Positions 33,301 to 43,000 of a stretch of DNA of 64,000 nucleotides are shown piece by piece (the first letter of the stretch is position 1; each line of letters opens with the position of its first letter). The notes under the pieces were generated by a model. The model made no database searches. It was not told where the DNA came from and was given only the letters and a program-made list of their open reading frames with translations. Made by a program: the position numbers and the translations under genes. The stretch spans positions 30,466 to 94,465 of the forward strand of contig JAUIKY010000009.1 of NCBI GenBank assembly GCA_030430535.1. The letters run 5' to 3'. The DNA comes from Bacteroidia bacterium. GTDB taxonomy: Bacteria > Bacteroidota > Bacteroidia > Flavobacteriales > Flavobacteriaceae.

Positions 33301-36200
33301 GTAAACGTGCCATCATAACTTGAGTTATAAACATCAACGGACACATAATACACTTCACCTGGCGTGAGTGATGTATAACCCAAAATAACATCATCAGTAT
33401 TGGAAACGTACCTGTTACTGCTTAACTCAGTAAGTCCGTCGGTTTCCCAAAGAGCTATTTGGGTGGTTTTTTGGGTACCTTTTTCTGCGTCAACATCAAC
33501 GGTTACTTCAATTTGCCCAGTTGCTGGTGCTGTAAACTTAAACCATCTGTTGTTTTTAGGCCCATTATTGTTCCAATTAGAACCCTTATTTCGGTCTGGC
33601 GAGGCCCCCACAGTTGAATATTCTGCATCAGCCGAACAACTGTTTATAATACTTGTAATATCTTTGGCACCTTCATAATAATCATAATTCAATTGGTCTT
33701 GCACACATAAAGTAAATGACCCACTGTAACCCGAATGATAAGCGTCAACAGAAATATAATAGATATCTCCCGGATTTAGCCCATTAGCTCCCAGAACCAC
33801 ATCTTCTGTATTGTAAGCGTATCTTTTACTATTAATTTCGGTGATGCCATCGGAAGCCCACAAGGCCACTTGAGTTGTTTTTTGAGTGCCTTTATCACCG
33901 CCAATATCTACCGTAACACTAATCTCGCCAGTAGCAGGCGCTGTAAACTTGAACCAGCGGTTTGTTTTGGGTCCGTTGTTGTTCCAATTAGAACCCTTAT
34001 TGCGGTCTGGAGAAGCACCTATAGTAGTGTATGCTTCATTTAAAGAGCAGCTATTAATAATACTAGTAACATCTATTGCGCCTTCATAAAAATCATAATC
34101 CAATTGATCTTGCAGGCATAAGGTAAATGTACCGCTGTAACCAGAATGATAAGCATCAACAGAGATATAATAGGTATCCCCAGGAGTTAACCCATTGGCT
34201 CCCATTACAACATCTTCAGTATTGTAGGCGTATCTTTTACTGGTAATCTCTGTAGTTCCATCAGCGGCCCAAAGCGCCAATTGCGTGGTTTTTTGGCTGC
34301 CCTTAGCTCCACCTATATCTACAGTAACATTTATCTCGCCGGTAGCAGGCGCTGTAAACTTAAACCAGCGATTTATTTTTGGCCCATTGTTGTTCCAATT
34401 GGAACCTTTGGCACGATCGGCAGACGCTCCTATGGTTGTGTATTCTTCATCTAAAGAGCAACTGTTTATTATACCTGTAACGTCTATAGCACCTTCATAA
34501 AAATCATAATCTACTTGATCGTATATGCATAAGGCAAAACTTCCTCGGTAACTCGAACTGGAATGGTTATCAACCGAAACATAATACCAATTGCCAATGG
34601 TTAAATTACTCGATTGCACATTGATGTTGCCTGTTGAACTATAATACGCAGAACTCATGAGTTCTGTTCCACTGTCGTCCCAAAGCGCCATAAACGGATA
34701 TCGTAAGCTACCAGCAGAGCCTCCAATATTTATCTCGGCCTTTACTTCTGTGGTTGTAGCTTGAAATTTATACCATAAGTTGTAATTCGGGCCATTGTTC
34801 CACTCAGATCCCTTTGTCTCATCTGGACTCGCATTAATGGTGGTATATTCAGCATCAGCCGAACACCAACTTGAGGTATGCGGTAACTCGATAGCTTTGT
34901 GTTTAAAATCGTTGTTGACCTCGTCGTCAATACAAAGCGTAAATGAGCCTCGATAACTTGAATTAGAATGATTATCAACCGATATATAATACCAATTACC
35001 AATGGTTAAATTGTCTGATTGTACGTTTATGGTTCCAGTTGAACTATAGTAAGCTGAACTGGCTATTTCAACATTGCTGTCATCCCAAAGGGCGAGATAA
35101 GGATAGCGTAAACTGCCATAGCTGCCCCCAATATTTATTTGAGCATTAACCTCGGTGGTTGTGGCCTGAAATTTATACCATAAATTATAATTAGGGCCAT
35201 TATTCCATGCCGTTCCTTTAGCCTCATCTGCAGAAGCATTGATGGTGGTATATTCCGCATCGGCCGAACACCAATCTGCAGTATGCGGCAACTCAATCGC
35301 CTTGTCTTTAAAGTCGTTATTAACGGTATCATCTACGCATAAAGTGAATGAACCTCTATAATTGCTTCCAGAATGGTTATCTACAGAAATATAATACCAA
35401 TTCCCAATCGTTAAATTATCAGACTGTACGTTAATGGTACCTGTTGAACTGTAATACGTCGAACTTGTAATCTCCGTTCCACTAGCGTCCCAAAGTGCGA
35501 GAAAAGGGTAGCGTAAACTGCCATAGCTGCCTCCAATATTTATTTGAGCATTAACCTCTGTTGTAGTGGCCTGAAATTTAAACCAAACATTATAATTGGG
35601 GCCATTTCGCCAAGCTGAACCCTTTACGCCATCAGGGGTAGCATTTATTGTACTGTACTCACCATCGGCCGAACACCAAGTTGAGGCATGAGGTACTTCT
35701 ACAGCCTTTTCCATGTAGTCGTAATTCACTTCATTCGCTACGCACAAAGTAAAAGAACCTGAATAACTACTACCAGAATAATTATCAACAGAAATGTAAT
35801 ACCAATTGCCAACGGTTAAATTGCTAGACTGAACATTTATACTTCCTGTAGAACTGTAATATGTCGCACTAGTTATTTCTGTGCCGCTGTCATCCCAAAG
35901 CCCTAAAAAAGGATAGCGCAAACTCCCGGAAGAACCTCCGGTGCTAATCTCGGCATTTACCTGTGTGGTGGTGGCCTGAAATTTATACCAAACGTTGTAA
36001 TTAGGGCCATTTCTCCACTCCGACCCCTTAGTTCCATCAGCCGTTGCATCTACAGTAGTAAACGGCGAGCCCGAAGAACACCAATTTGTAGTATGCCGTA
36101 TAACCTGGGCGTTTACAAAGTCGTCATTAGAGGGTGTTTGGGAAAACGCATTGAAACCAATAAAACACAACACGCTCAGAAAATGAGAGAAAACCTTCAT
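30309..36200 (-). CDS. Giant T9SS-secreted surface protein B (eight tandem repeats, LamG, conserved C-terminal module)
   Basis: A 1963-residue protein with a signal peptide ending at NAFSQ. Residues 25 to about 1108 are eight tandem repeats of 134-137 residues. Repeats 1-4 share WCSADAEYTTINAS and GNWYYISVDNHS; repeats 5-8 share NSCSLDEEYTTIGAS and WFKFTAPATGEI. Each repeat has two cysteines that could pair. They look like pre-peptidase C-terminal-type beta domains. A LamG domain follows (FVDFNGTDYYVDFGDNH to IDEVRIWNVALS), then the shared C-terminal module and T9SS tail (GIQFSNVATGAYVVCLRTENN). The module is closest to that of B'. A very large adhesin-like surface protein is the best guess. 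Confidence 0.87.
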   Translation of the reverse strand: MKVFSHFLSVLCFIGFNAFSQTPSNDDFVNAQVIRHTTNWCSSGSPFTTVDATADGTKGSEWRNGPNYNVWYKFQATTTQVNAEISTGGSSGSLRYPFLGLWDDSGTEITSATYYSSTGSINVQSSNLTVGNWYYISVDNYSGSSYSGSFTLCVANEVNYDYMEKAVEVPHASTWCSADGEYSTINATPDGVKGSAWRNGPNYNVWFKFQATTTEVNAQINIGGSYGSLRYPFLALWDASGTEITSSTYYSSTGTINVQSDNLTIGNWYYISVDNHSGSNYRGSFTLCVDDTVNNDFKDKAIELPHTADWCSADAEYTTINASADEAKGTAWNNGPNYNLWYKFQATTTEVNAQINIGGSYGSLRYPYLALWDDSNVEIASSAYYSSTGTINVQSDNLTIGNWYYISVDNHSNSSYRGSFTLCIDDEVNNDFKHKAIELPHTSSWCSADAEYTTINASPDETKGSEWNNGPNYNLWYKFQATTTEVKAEINIGGSAGSLRYPFMALWDDSGTELMSSAYYSSTGNINVQSSNLTIGNWYYVSVDNHSSSSYRGSFALCIYDQVDYDFYEGAIDVTGIINSCSLDEEYTTIGASADRAKGSNWNNNGPKINRWFKFTAPATGEINVTVDIGGAKGSQKTTQLALWAADGTTEITSKRYAYNTEDVVMGANGLTPGDTYYISVDAYHSGYSGTFTLCLQDQLDYDFYEGAIDVTSIINSCSLNEAYTTIGASPDRNKGSNWNNNGPKTNRWFKFTAPATGEISVTVDIGGDKGTQKTTQVALWASDGITEINSKRYAYNTEDVVLGANGLNPGDIYYISVDAYHSGYSGSFTLCVQDQLNYDYYEGAKDITSIINSCSADAEYSTVGASPDRNKGSNWNNNGPKNNRWFKFTAPATGQIEVTVDVDAEKGTQKTTQIALWETDGLTELSSNRYVSNTDDVILGYTSLTPGEVYYVSVDVYNSSYDGTFTLCVKDSISYDFYEGAIDITELINTCSEDAIYDTTGATPDKVAGSNWNNSGPKYNRWFKFTAPETGQISITVDVDGTKGTQRRTQVAMWEDGGTVEVDSKRYTTNNDDVVVSGFNLTPGATYYVSVDAYSGNTGTFTLCVENTFVDFNGTDYYVDFGDNHDLSRNFSLEAWVLQKSTSAKATIMSKGDVALGALRGYHFTLENGYPSLLWYNNSGIPVLTIISPNQIENNKWYHVAATYTRNTVSLYVDGVLVATSVSASAPSNNSYSFLLGASYDSSTPNTPKYCFDGYIDEVRIWNVALSKQQIRQMMNQEIVQSGTGVRGKLIASNISDNLLWANLKGYYPMANNAASDFSSNNINGYSKNNRASVQEQTAPLPYVTSADGPWASSSTWLHGDVWNISNLGDDNEWGIVQIKNNISIDRDINTMGLFIDSGKTLTVNGTRQVKNEWYFELNGTLDLMEDSQLIQTINSNLVTSATGKLLRRQEGTASPFWYNYWSAPIGTMAATSLTDDNASNNNPNNTSYKLNMLKDESGFNLPFTSGHSGNGSISTAWLYTFKNGVTYWDWKAVSPTSPLSPGVGYTQKGTGSPGNEQQYIFEGKPNNGTVLIDVLDKGGVGSVPNKTKTEYLVGNPYASALDLHQFIDDNAGVIDGTIYLWQQWAGNSHYLNEYQGGYAQVNKLGGCRAYQFVGIEGNIDNSKYGVIVPTRYVSVGQGFVVEVVADGQVEFNNGQRVFIKEADANGTYDQGAIFSKSTKSSKSSKEKVEKSAMQKIRLEFTSVSGPKTKRELLLGFSNYTKDSFDFGYDAKCTETNNNDLNLALEGKGMIMQAYSSITADKVVPLNFKSSGKNTFEIKISEKINIEEDQPIYIKDNLTGEYFDLSQDGVYQFSSEPGVFNSRFEIVFQDEAQSLSAEEVMATEHFVYYQNSIKTFYAKKLNSTVKHFALINMRGQNVLELKDVTRAELEQGIQFSNVATGAYVVCLRTENNELITRKIVVN
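32877..36128 (-). repeat. Eight tandem ~402-411 bp coding repeats in gene B
   Basis: Repeat boundaries fall at the motif (N/D)(Y/N)DF in the protein. Four copies of 134 codons are followed by four of 137 codons. Neighbouring copies of each type are nearly identical over long stretches of DNA, which makes the array prone to expansion and contraction. Confidence 0.85.
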
Positions 36201-36313
36201 AGTTAATTAAGTATTATAATAGCTTGGGGGCATTATTAGGAACAAACGTATAAAAAAAATCCACAAAATGCAAATTTCTTCGACGAAACGCTATTTATTG
36301 GATTTTAAAATGA

Positions 36314-36342
36314 ATAAAAAAAAGCCCTGAAAAACTCAGGGC
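36314..36342 (-). terminator. Terminator of surface gene A'
   Basis: On the minus strand CCCTGA-gtttt-TCAGGG is followed by CTTTTTTTT. It is the same hairpin as after gene A at 25955-25980. Confidence 0.85.
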
Positions 36343-36369
36343 CCTTTAGGTATTGTAAACGTTTAGGCT

Positions 36370-39300
36370 TTAATCCACCACTATCTTCTTGGTCAGCACC
36401 GCATTGTTCTCGGTCCTCAGGCATACCACGTAGGTGCCCGTGGCCAAACGGTTCAGCCGGATGCCCGTTTCCAGTTGGGCGTTCGATACCCCGCTCAGGT
36501 CCAGCACCTCGCGCCCGCGCATATCCACTACCACAAAACGCTTTACCTCACTATCCATATTTTTGGCATAAAACGTTTTGGATGGGTTTTGGTAATAGGT
36601 ACGGTTTTTTGTTCCATCAGCTTCTTCTGCACTTAACATTTGCTGTTCGCTCTGGAAAACAATTTCCAACCTGTTTTTAAACATCCCGGCTTCTGAACTG
36701 AACTGGTAAGCGTCGCCTTTCGTAAGATTGAAATATTCGCCCGTTAGATTGTCGCGTAAATAAATTTTTTGGCTTTCCTTAATATGCTCCTTCTCGGATA
36801 TCATAATTTCAAAAGTATGATTGCCCGAAGACCTCAAATTCAATGGCACTACTTTTTCATCGGTGATTTCGCCATAGGCCTGCATGATCATATTTTTTCC
36901 TTCCAGGGACAGGTTCAAATCGTTGTTGTTGGTTCCCGTATTCTTGGCATCGTAGCCATAATCGAAGCCATCACTGGTATAATCGCTGAAACCCATCAAC
37001 AGCTCCCTTCTGGTCTTGGGGCCCGTTACCGAATTGAATTCCAAACGGATTTTCTGCATCGAATCGCTTGATGCCTCTTGCTTTGCCTTTTTTCCGTTGG
37101 AAGGCTTTGAAAACGTGGAGCCATTGTCGTAAGTCCCGTCGGCATCCGATTCTTTAATGAACACGCGCTGGCCGTTGTTGAACTCCACCTGCCCATCGGC
37201 CACGATCTCTGCCATGAAGCCCTGCCCGACAGAAAGGTAGCGCGAAGGCACAATAGTACCGTCCTGCGAGCCGTTATGGTCTCCATAAAACCCTACAAAC
37301 TGATAAGCACGGCAGGAGCCCAGTTTGTTAACCTGCGCATAACCGCCCTGGTATTCGTTTAGGTAATGCGAATTGCCAGCCCACTGCTGCCACAGCTGAA
37401 GCGTCCCGTCTATCACCCCCGCATTGTCGTCGATGAACTTATGGATATCAATCGCAGAGGCGTAGGGATTCCCCAACAAATACTCCGTTTTGGTTTTATT
37501 GGGTACAGAACCAGCGCCTCCCTTATCGGTAACATTCAACAAAATGGTGCCGTTATTGGGTTTACCTTCAAAAATATACTGCTGCTCCGCACCCACGTTG
37601 CCCATCCCTTTTTGGGTGTAGCCAACCCCTGGTTTTAATGAGGTAGATGGCGATATTTGAGCCCAGTCCCAATAAGTCAGTCCGTTTATAAATGTGTATA
37701 TCCACTGCGTGCTGATCTTGCCGTTGCCCGTTTGCCCCGAGGTGAACAGGCAACTTGAGCCAGTTTCATCCTTAAGCATATTTAAACTAAAAGTTGTATT
37801 GTTAGCATTATTACCCGTATTGTTGTCCGAAAGGGTTGAAACACCGGTAAAACCGACCGGCGAGGCCCAATAATTGTACCTGTACGGATTGGCCTGCCCT
37901 TCCTGCCGTCTTAAAATCTTTCCATCGGCCGAGGTCACCAGATCACTGTTCTCGGTCTGCAACAGCTGGGAATCGCCCATAAGGTCCAAGGCCCCGTTCA
38001 GTTCCAGGTACCAACTGTTCTCAATCAGATTATCTCCGTACACCGTCAGGCTCTTGTCCGCATCTATTATCAGGCCCAAATGGCTGTGCGAATTGGAAGT
38101 GCTAACATTATTAGATATTTGAACAATGCTCCAATCTTTATTATCTGAAGCATTTTCAATATCCCATACATCGCCATGCAACCATGTAGATTCGTTACAC
38201 CAGCAACCGTTAGAGGCCGTAACGTAGGGTAACGGAGCTGTTTCATCTTGAAAGGTTGTAATATTGTGGATTTTCGTTATACGATCGTATAACGAAAAAT
38301 CGGTGGTTCGCGTGCTAGATATTATATTGCTAAAAGGATAATATGCCAAAAGGCTAGACCATGATATGGTTGCATTAGTATTAATATCAACAATATCTTT
38401 TGCTATCATAGCTCCTCTAACCACTCCAGAGTTATTTTTTATCTCTTGGTAAACCATTCTACTAATTTGGTCTTGTGTTAACACCGTATTGAACACCCTC
38501 ACCTCGTCGATATCGCCTTTAAAGTATTGCTTGTTTGCTATATTACTAGAACGCCTGCCTATTTCAAAATTACCATTGCTATCGGTCGTGTTATTAATTA
38601 CAGCACCAGTGGCAGAAACCGTTGTTGTGTTCACCAAAGCTCCATCAACAAAAAGCTTCATAGCTCCTGTGGTTTTGGTATATGTTCCAGAGATATGATG
38701 CCATTCATCATGATTTATAACGGCTCCAGACACTAAAGACTTTTCTGAAAGCCCCAAACCTCTTATAGTAAAAGCAGGTATAGCTCCGTTTTTTAACCAA
38801 AGTCTACAACCAGAATCTTCTCCAGCAATGGTCATGTGAGTAGAATTACCTGTATCAGATTTTACCCAGGCCATGATGGTCACATCGCTTAATCCATCAA
38901 TAAATTCGGGAGTAGACACGTAATCATCTACTCCATCAAAATCGATTTTAGATTCTTCAATAAAAGGATTAATAATTATATCTCCTCCACAATTGGCCAA
39001 AATTTCCTCTGTGGTTGGTGGTATTATTGCATCATTCACTATATCCACATCTTCCGTACAGCTTCCACAAACACTATCAAAACCTCCCCCATCATCTACA
39101 TCATAAAACCAATGCCCGGTAATACTCGCCCCGTTAGAAAGTTGTGCATTCTGCCTAACTATTAATAACGACTCTTCTTGATTACCTACAATTTGATCAT
39201 TTGTTAAATTTAAATTAGTAAGGATTAAAGTGCTGTTATTATAAAAAATTGAACCGTTAACACTTAAATCTCCATCAATAATAATCAATCCATCACTAGT

Positions 39301-39447
39301 AAAATCACCATTTAAACTGATATCTTGATGAACATATATGGAACAGTAATTTTCCAGTCCACTCCCTCCAGACCCTGTTATAGAGCCATGAACTTCCAAT
39401 ATCCCACAGTTTTTTACTGTATTATTTTGAAGCCTCTCCCAATACAT
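36370..39447 (-). CDS. Surface protein A', main part (LamG and conserved C-terminal module), cut off from its signal peptide by a frameshift
   Basis: A 1025-residue open frame without a signal peptide. Its first 150 residues (CGILEVHGSITGSG and similar) continue the pattern-rich repeats of the upstream fragment. A LamG domain follows (about 170-335, GEDSGCRLWLKNGA, ending GDIDEVRVFNTVLTQDQ), then the shared module (LRRQEGQANPYRYNYWASPVG, LLGNPYASAIDIHKF) and a T9SS tail. The module is nearly the same as in gene A, but the LamG is nearest that of B'. Without the upstream fragment it could not be exported, so the pair is best read as one broken gene of about 1200 codons unless the shift is a sequencing error. 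Confidence 0.8.
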   Translation of the reverse strand: MYWERLQNNTVKNCGILEVHGSITGSGGSGLENYCSIYVHQDISLNGDFTSDGLIIIDGDLSVNGSIFYNNSTLILTNLNLTNDQIVGNQEESLLIVRQNAQLSNGASITGHWFYDVDDGGGFDSVCGSCTEDVDIVNDAIIPPTTEEILANCGGDIIINPFIEESKIDFDGVDDYVSTPEFIDGLSDVTIMAWVKSDTGNSTHMTIAGEDSGCRLWLKNGAIPAFTIRGLGLSEKSLVSGAVINHDEWHHISGTYTKTTGAMKLFVDGALVNTTTVSATGAVINNTTDSNGNFEIGRRSSNIANKQYFKGDIDEVRVFNTVLTQDQISRMVYQEIKNNSGVVRGAMIAKDIVDINTNATISWSSLLAYYPFSNIISSTRTTDFSLYDRITKIHNITTFQDETAPLPYVTASNGCWCNESTWLHGDVWDIENASDNKDWSIVQISNNVSTSNSHSHLGLIIDADKSLTVYGDNLIENSWYLELNGALDLMGDSQLLQTENSDLVTSADGKILRRQEGQANPYRYNYWASPVGFTGVSTLSDNNTGNNANNTTFSLNMLKDETGSSCLFTSGQTGNGKISTQWIYTFINGLTYWDWAQISPSTSLKPGVGYTQKGMGNVGAEQQYIFEGKPNNGTILLNVTDKGGAGSVPNKTKTEYLLGNPYASAIDIHKFIDDNAGVIDGTLQLWQQWAGNSHYLNEYQGGYAQVNKLGSCRAYQFVGFYGDHNGSQDGTIVPSRYLSVGQGFMAEIVADGQVEFNNGQRVFIKESDADGTYDNGSTFSKPSNGKKAKQEASSDSMQKIRLEFNSVTGPKTRRELLMGFSDYTSDGFDYGYDAKNTGTNNNDLNLSLEGKNMIMQAYGEITDEKVVPLNLRSSGNHTFEIMISEKEHIKESQKIYLRDNLTGEYFNLTKGDAYQFSSEAGMFKNRLEIVFQSEQQMLSAEEADGTKNRTYYQNPSKTFYAKNMDSEVKRFVVVDMRGREVLDLSGVSNAQLETGIRLNRLATGTYVVCLRTENNAVLTKKIVVD

Positions 39448-39976
39448 TTATTCTTCCACCGTCGTAATTTATAATTTTAACCGACCCAGAAATGCTTAAA
39501 TCTGATGGCAAATTTATCATTCCCTTATTCTTTATTACCGTACTTCCTCCCGGTGAAAATGCCGTTGGGTAACTAAATGCTCCTGATGTTTCTATAAAGA
39601 TGTTTGTTGAACTAAAAGAAGTGCTTGTTGGTAAATTCATGGTACCTTCAACAATTAAAGTAGAACCATTATTAAACCCGTTTATTGACCCGGAAAAGGT
39701 TACAGCCGGAGCCACATAAAATGTGCCTTTTATTAAAGCAAAGCTTCCTGAATAATTAGCCCTAATGCATATAGACTGCCCCGCACTGTTTCCGTTTGGC
39801 GGTAAAATAGGTAATCCCGATCCGTCAACCCATCCTGTTGAGGTATAGGTATATGTGCAATTGGCAGGGTCTCCGGGCGAGTTAAATGCCGTTCCAGAAC
39901 AAGTTTGGCCATTAATTATACCATAGCATAAAAACAGCAACGAAAAGGCAATCCTTTTTAAGTAGTTATTAAACAT
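39422..39976 (-). CDS. Surface protein A', N-terminal fragment with signal peptide
   Basis: A 184-residue fragment. Signal peptide ends near IINGQ; then a beta-rich region with short repeating strands (GTFYVAPAVTFSGSI, GSTLIVEGTMNLPT, GSTVIKNKGMINLPS), like a solenoid. It ends GGRINVLGEASK and stop. Removing one A from the AAAA at 39434-39437 joins it without interruption to the downstream frame, reading EASNNTVKNCGILEV, and the same kind of repeats continue. So this is the true N-terminus of A', separated by a one-base insertion. Confidence 0.8.
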   Translation of the reverse strand: MFNNYLKRIAFSLLFLCYGIINGQTCSGTAFNSPGDPANCTYTYTSTGWVDGSGLPILPPNGNSAGQSICIRANYSGSFALIKGTFYVAPAVTFSGSINGFNNGSTLIVEGTMNLPTSTSFSSTNIFIETSGAFSYPTAFSPGGSTVIKNKGMINLPSDLSISGSVKIINYDGGRINVLGEASK

Positions 39977-40096
39977 AGTTTACAGATTTAGGCATCTTAA
40001 AATAGCTAATAATCAATTTATTATACTATTTATTCGTTAAAGCGTAAAATTTTCTTACTAAATCCATTTTATAGGATGAAACGTTATTTTTTACCG

Positions 40097-43000
40097 TTAA
40101 TTAATTACAATTTTTTTGGTAAGCACCTCGTTAGTTTCCGTTCTTAAACACACCACATAAGCCCCTGTAGCTATATTACTAAAGCTAATGCCCCGATCTA
40201 GCTCCGCGATGCCTACATTATTCATTTCAAGTACGTTTTGCCCGCGCATATTTATCAATGCAAAATGTTTTACGGCACTATTCAACTTTTTGGCATAGAA
40301 CGTTTTACTAGCGTTTTGATAATAAATAAAACTTTCTGGCGCCATAGCCTCTTTGGCACTTAATGATTGCTGCTCATCTTGGAACACAATCTCAAACCTA
40401 CTATTAAACTTCCCTGGTTCAGAACTGAATTGGTATGCCCCCTCTTGATTAAGGTCGAAATATTCACCAGTTAAGTTGTCTTTTATATAAATAGGTTGAT
40501 TTTCTTCGATGTTGACTTTTTCAGATATTTTGATTTCGAAAGTATTCTTTCCCGAAGATTTAAAATTAAGCGGAATAACCTTGTCGTCGGTAATTGGGCT
40601 ATAGGCCTGCATGATCATACCCTTACCTTCTAAAGCCAAGTTTAAATCGTTGTTATTGGATTCTGTACATTTAGAGTCGTAACCATAATCAAAGCTATCT
40701 TTAGTGTAATTACTGAAACCAAGTAATAACTCTCTTCTGGTTTTAGGCCCGGTTATAGAATTGAATTCCAAACGGATTTTTTGCATGGCACTTTTAGCTA
40801 TTTTTTCTTTAGAAGATTTACTGCCTTTAGTCGATTTTGAGAATGTAGCACCTTGCTCGTAAGTACCATCGGCATCCGATTCTTTAATGAATACACGCTG
40901 ACTGTTATTGAACTCTACTTGTCCATCTGCTATAATCTCGGCCATGAAACCTTGTCCAACGGCGAGGTATCGTGTTGGCACTATAGTGCCATCTTGCGAA
41001 CCGTTATGCCCTCCATAAAACCCAACAAACTGATAAGCACGACACGACCCTAATTTATTTACCTGGGCATAACCGCCATGGTACTCGTTTAGATTGTGCG
41101 AGTTACCTGCCCATTGTTGCCATAGTTGAAGTGTTCCATCTATAACATCTTCATTATCATCTATAAACTTATGGATATCAATCGCTGATGGATATGGGTT
41201 ACCTAACAAATATTCTGTTTTGGTTTTATTAGGCACAGAACCCGCCCCACCTTTATCGACAACATTTATCAAAATAGTACCGTTATTGGGTTTCCCTTCA
41301 AAAATATACTGCTGCTCAGTACCTGCATTGCCTGTTCCTTTTTGGGTATAGCCCACTCCTGGGTTTAGGTCTTTATTGGGTGCTAACTGCGCCCAGTCCC
41401 AATAGGTAAGTCCGTTAATAAAGGTGTACAGCCATGTTTTACTGATACTACCATTCCCTGAATAACTGGAAGTAAATGGAATATTAAAGCCAGATTCATC
41501 TTTCAACAGATTAAGCTTGAATGGTGTATTAGTATTATTGGTAATTGCATTATTATCAGACAATGTCGTGGCTTCTTTTCGCCCCACTGGAGCCCCCCAA
41601 TAGTTGTACCAATACGGGCTGGCCGTACCTTCTTGCCTTCTCAACACTTTTCCTTGGGCTGATGTTACCAAATCGCTATTTACCGATTGTAAAAGTTGCG
41701 AATCACCCATTAAATCTAAAGTACCATTTAATTCAAAATACCAATTATTATACACTTGGTTATCGGCCTCTATAATCAATGTTTTATTTGAAACAATTAT
41801 CAAGCCAGCATTATTCACAGCATGGTTTGCCGATACATTATGTTGTATGTTTACAATCCCCCAGTCTTTATTACTCGACGCATCGTCAATATCCCAAACA
41901 TTGCCATGAAGCCACGTTGAAGCATCAGACCAATTACCATCTGCTGTTGTAACGTAAGGCATTGGTGCTGTTTGTTCTTGTATGGTCGTAATATTGATTA
42001 AAGACAAGGTTTTATCATAACTAGAGTAATCTAAAGTAGAGTTAGACACAATATTAGTCATGGGATAATAAGCTATTAAGTTACTCCATGGGATAGTAGC
42101 ATCAGTCGAATCATCATCAATGTTTTTTGGAACCACGGTTCCTCTTAGAATTCCAGAATTGTTTTCAATTTCTTGATACACCGTTTTTTGCAATTGGTTT
42201 TTGGTTAAGGCCACATCAAAAACCCGCACCTCATCAATATCACCTTTAAAATATTGTTTATCGGCGACATCGCTCGATAGTCTTCCTATTTCAAAATTGC
42301 CATTGGAATCTCCAGTATTTTCAATGGTTGCTCCCGCACCAATATTCGTTGAATCGACTATTTCGCCATCAACATATATTGATACTTCACCAGTTGTTCC
42401 GTTGTAACTTGTGGCTATATGGTGCCATTCGTCAAAATTAATGGTACAACTACACCCAATAGTGGTTTCGGCGTTTCCTGCGGTTTTAATGGTAAACTTG
42501 GGTTTGTTACCATTTTCTAACCACAGTTTGCAACCTATATCTTCACCAGCTATAACCATATCGGTTGAATTTCCTGAGTCTGATTTCACCCAAGCCATAA
42601 GCGTTACGTTACCCAAACCGTTGATAAATGCTGCTCGCGACAAATAATCGTCAACACCATCAAAATCAATAGAAGCTATGGCTGGCGGGTTCACATCGAA
42701 CACATCTCGATAATCCAGGTCGCCACCAGTTAACAAATCGCCATCGCCATCTGGCAAAATGGACAAATCTGTTGGGTCTTCAATATCTTCGTTCACATCC
42801 CAAACGGCATCGTTAACACCATTGGTTTCAAAAGCATTGTTTAAACCGTCATCATCTACATCGGCTGCTGTTGCTGTATTAGCCATACCATTTTCTTCTA
42901 TATCTAGGGCACCGTCGTTATCGGAATCATTATCCAAATAATCAGGAATGCCATCACCATCGGTATCCACAGGAATTAAGCCTGTACCATAATTATCCCA

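Noticed and set aside
33400..34500. A series of similar plus-strand open frames spaced about 400 bases apart
   Set aside because: They are the antisense shadow of the tandem repeats in surface protein B and repeat for the same reason.
32877..36128. Regular repeats that could suggest a CRISPR array
   Set aside because: Repeat length is about 400 bases, entirely coding, with no short direct repeats or unique spacers and no cas genes nearby.
37026..37286. Minus-strand open frames inside the A and A' modules in a second frame (also at 26663-27030)
   Set aside because: Arg/Pro/Trp-rich translations in an alternative frame of strongly supported genes.
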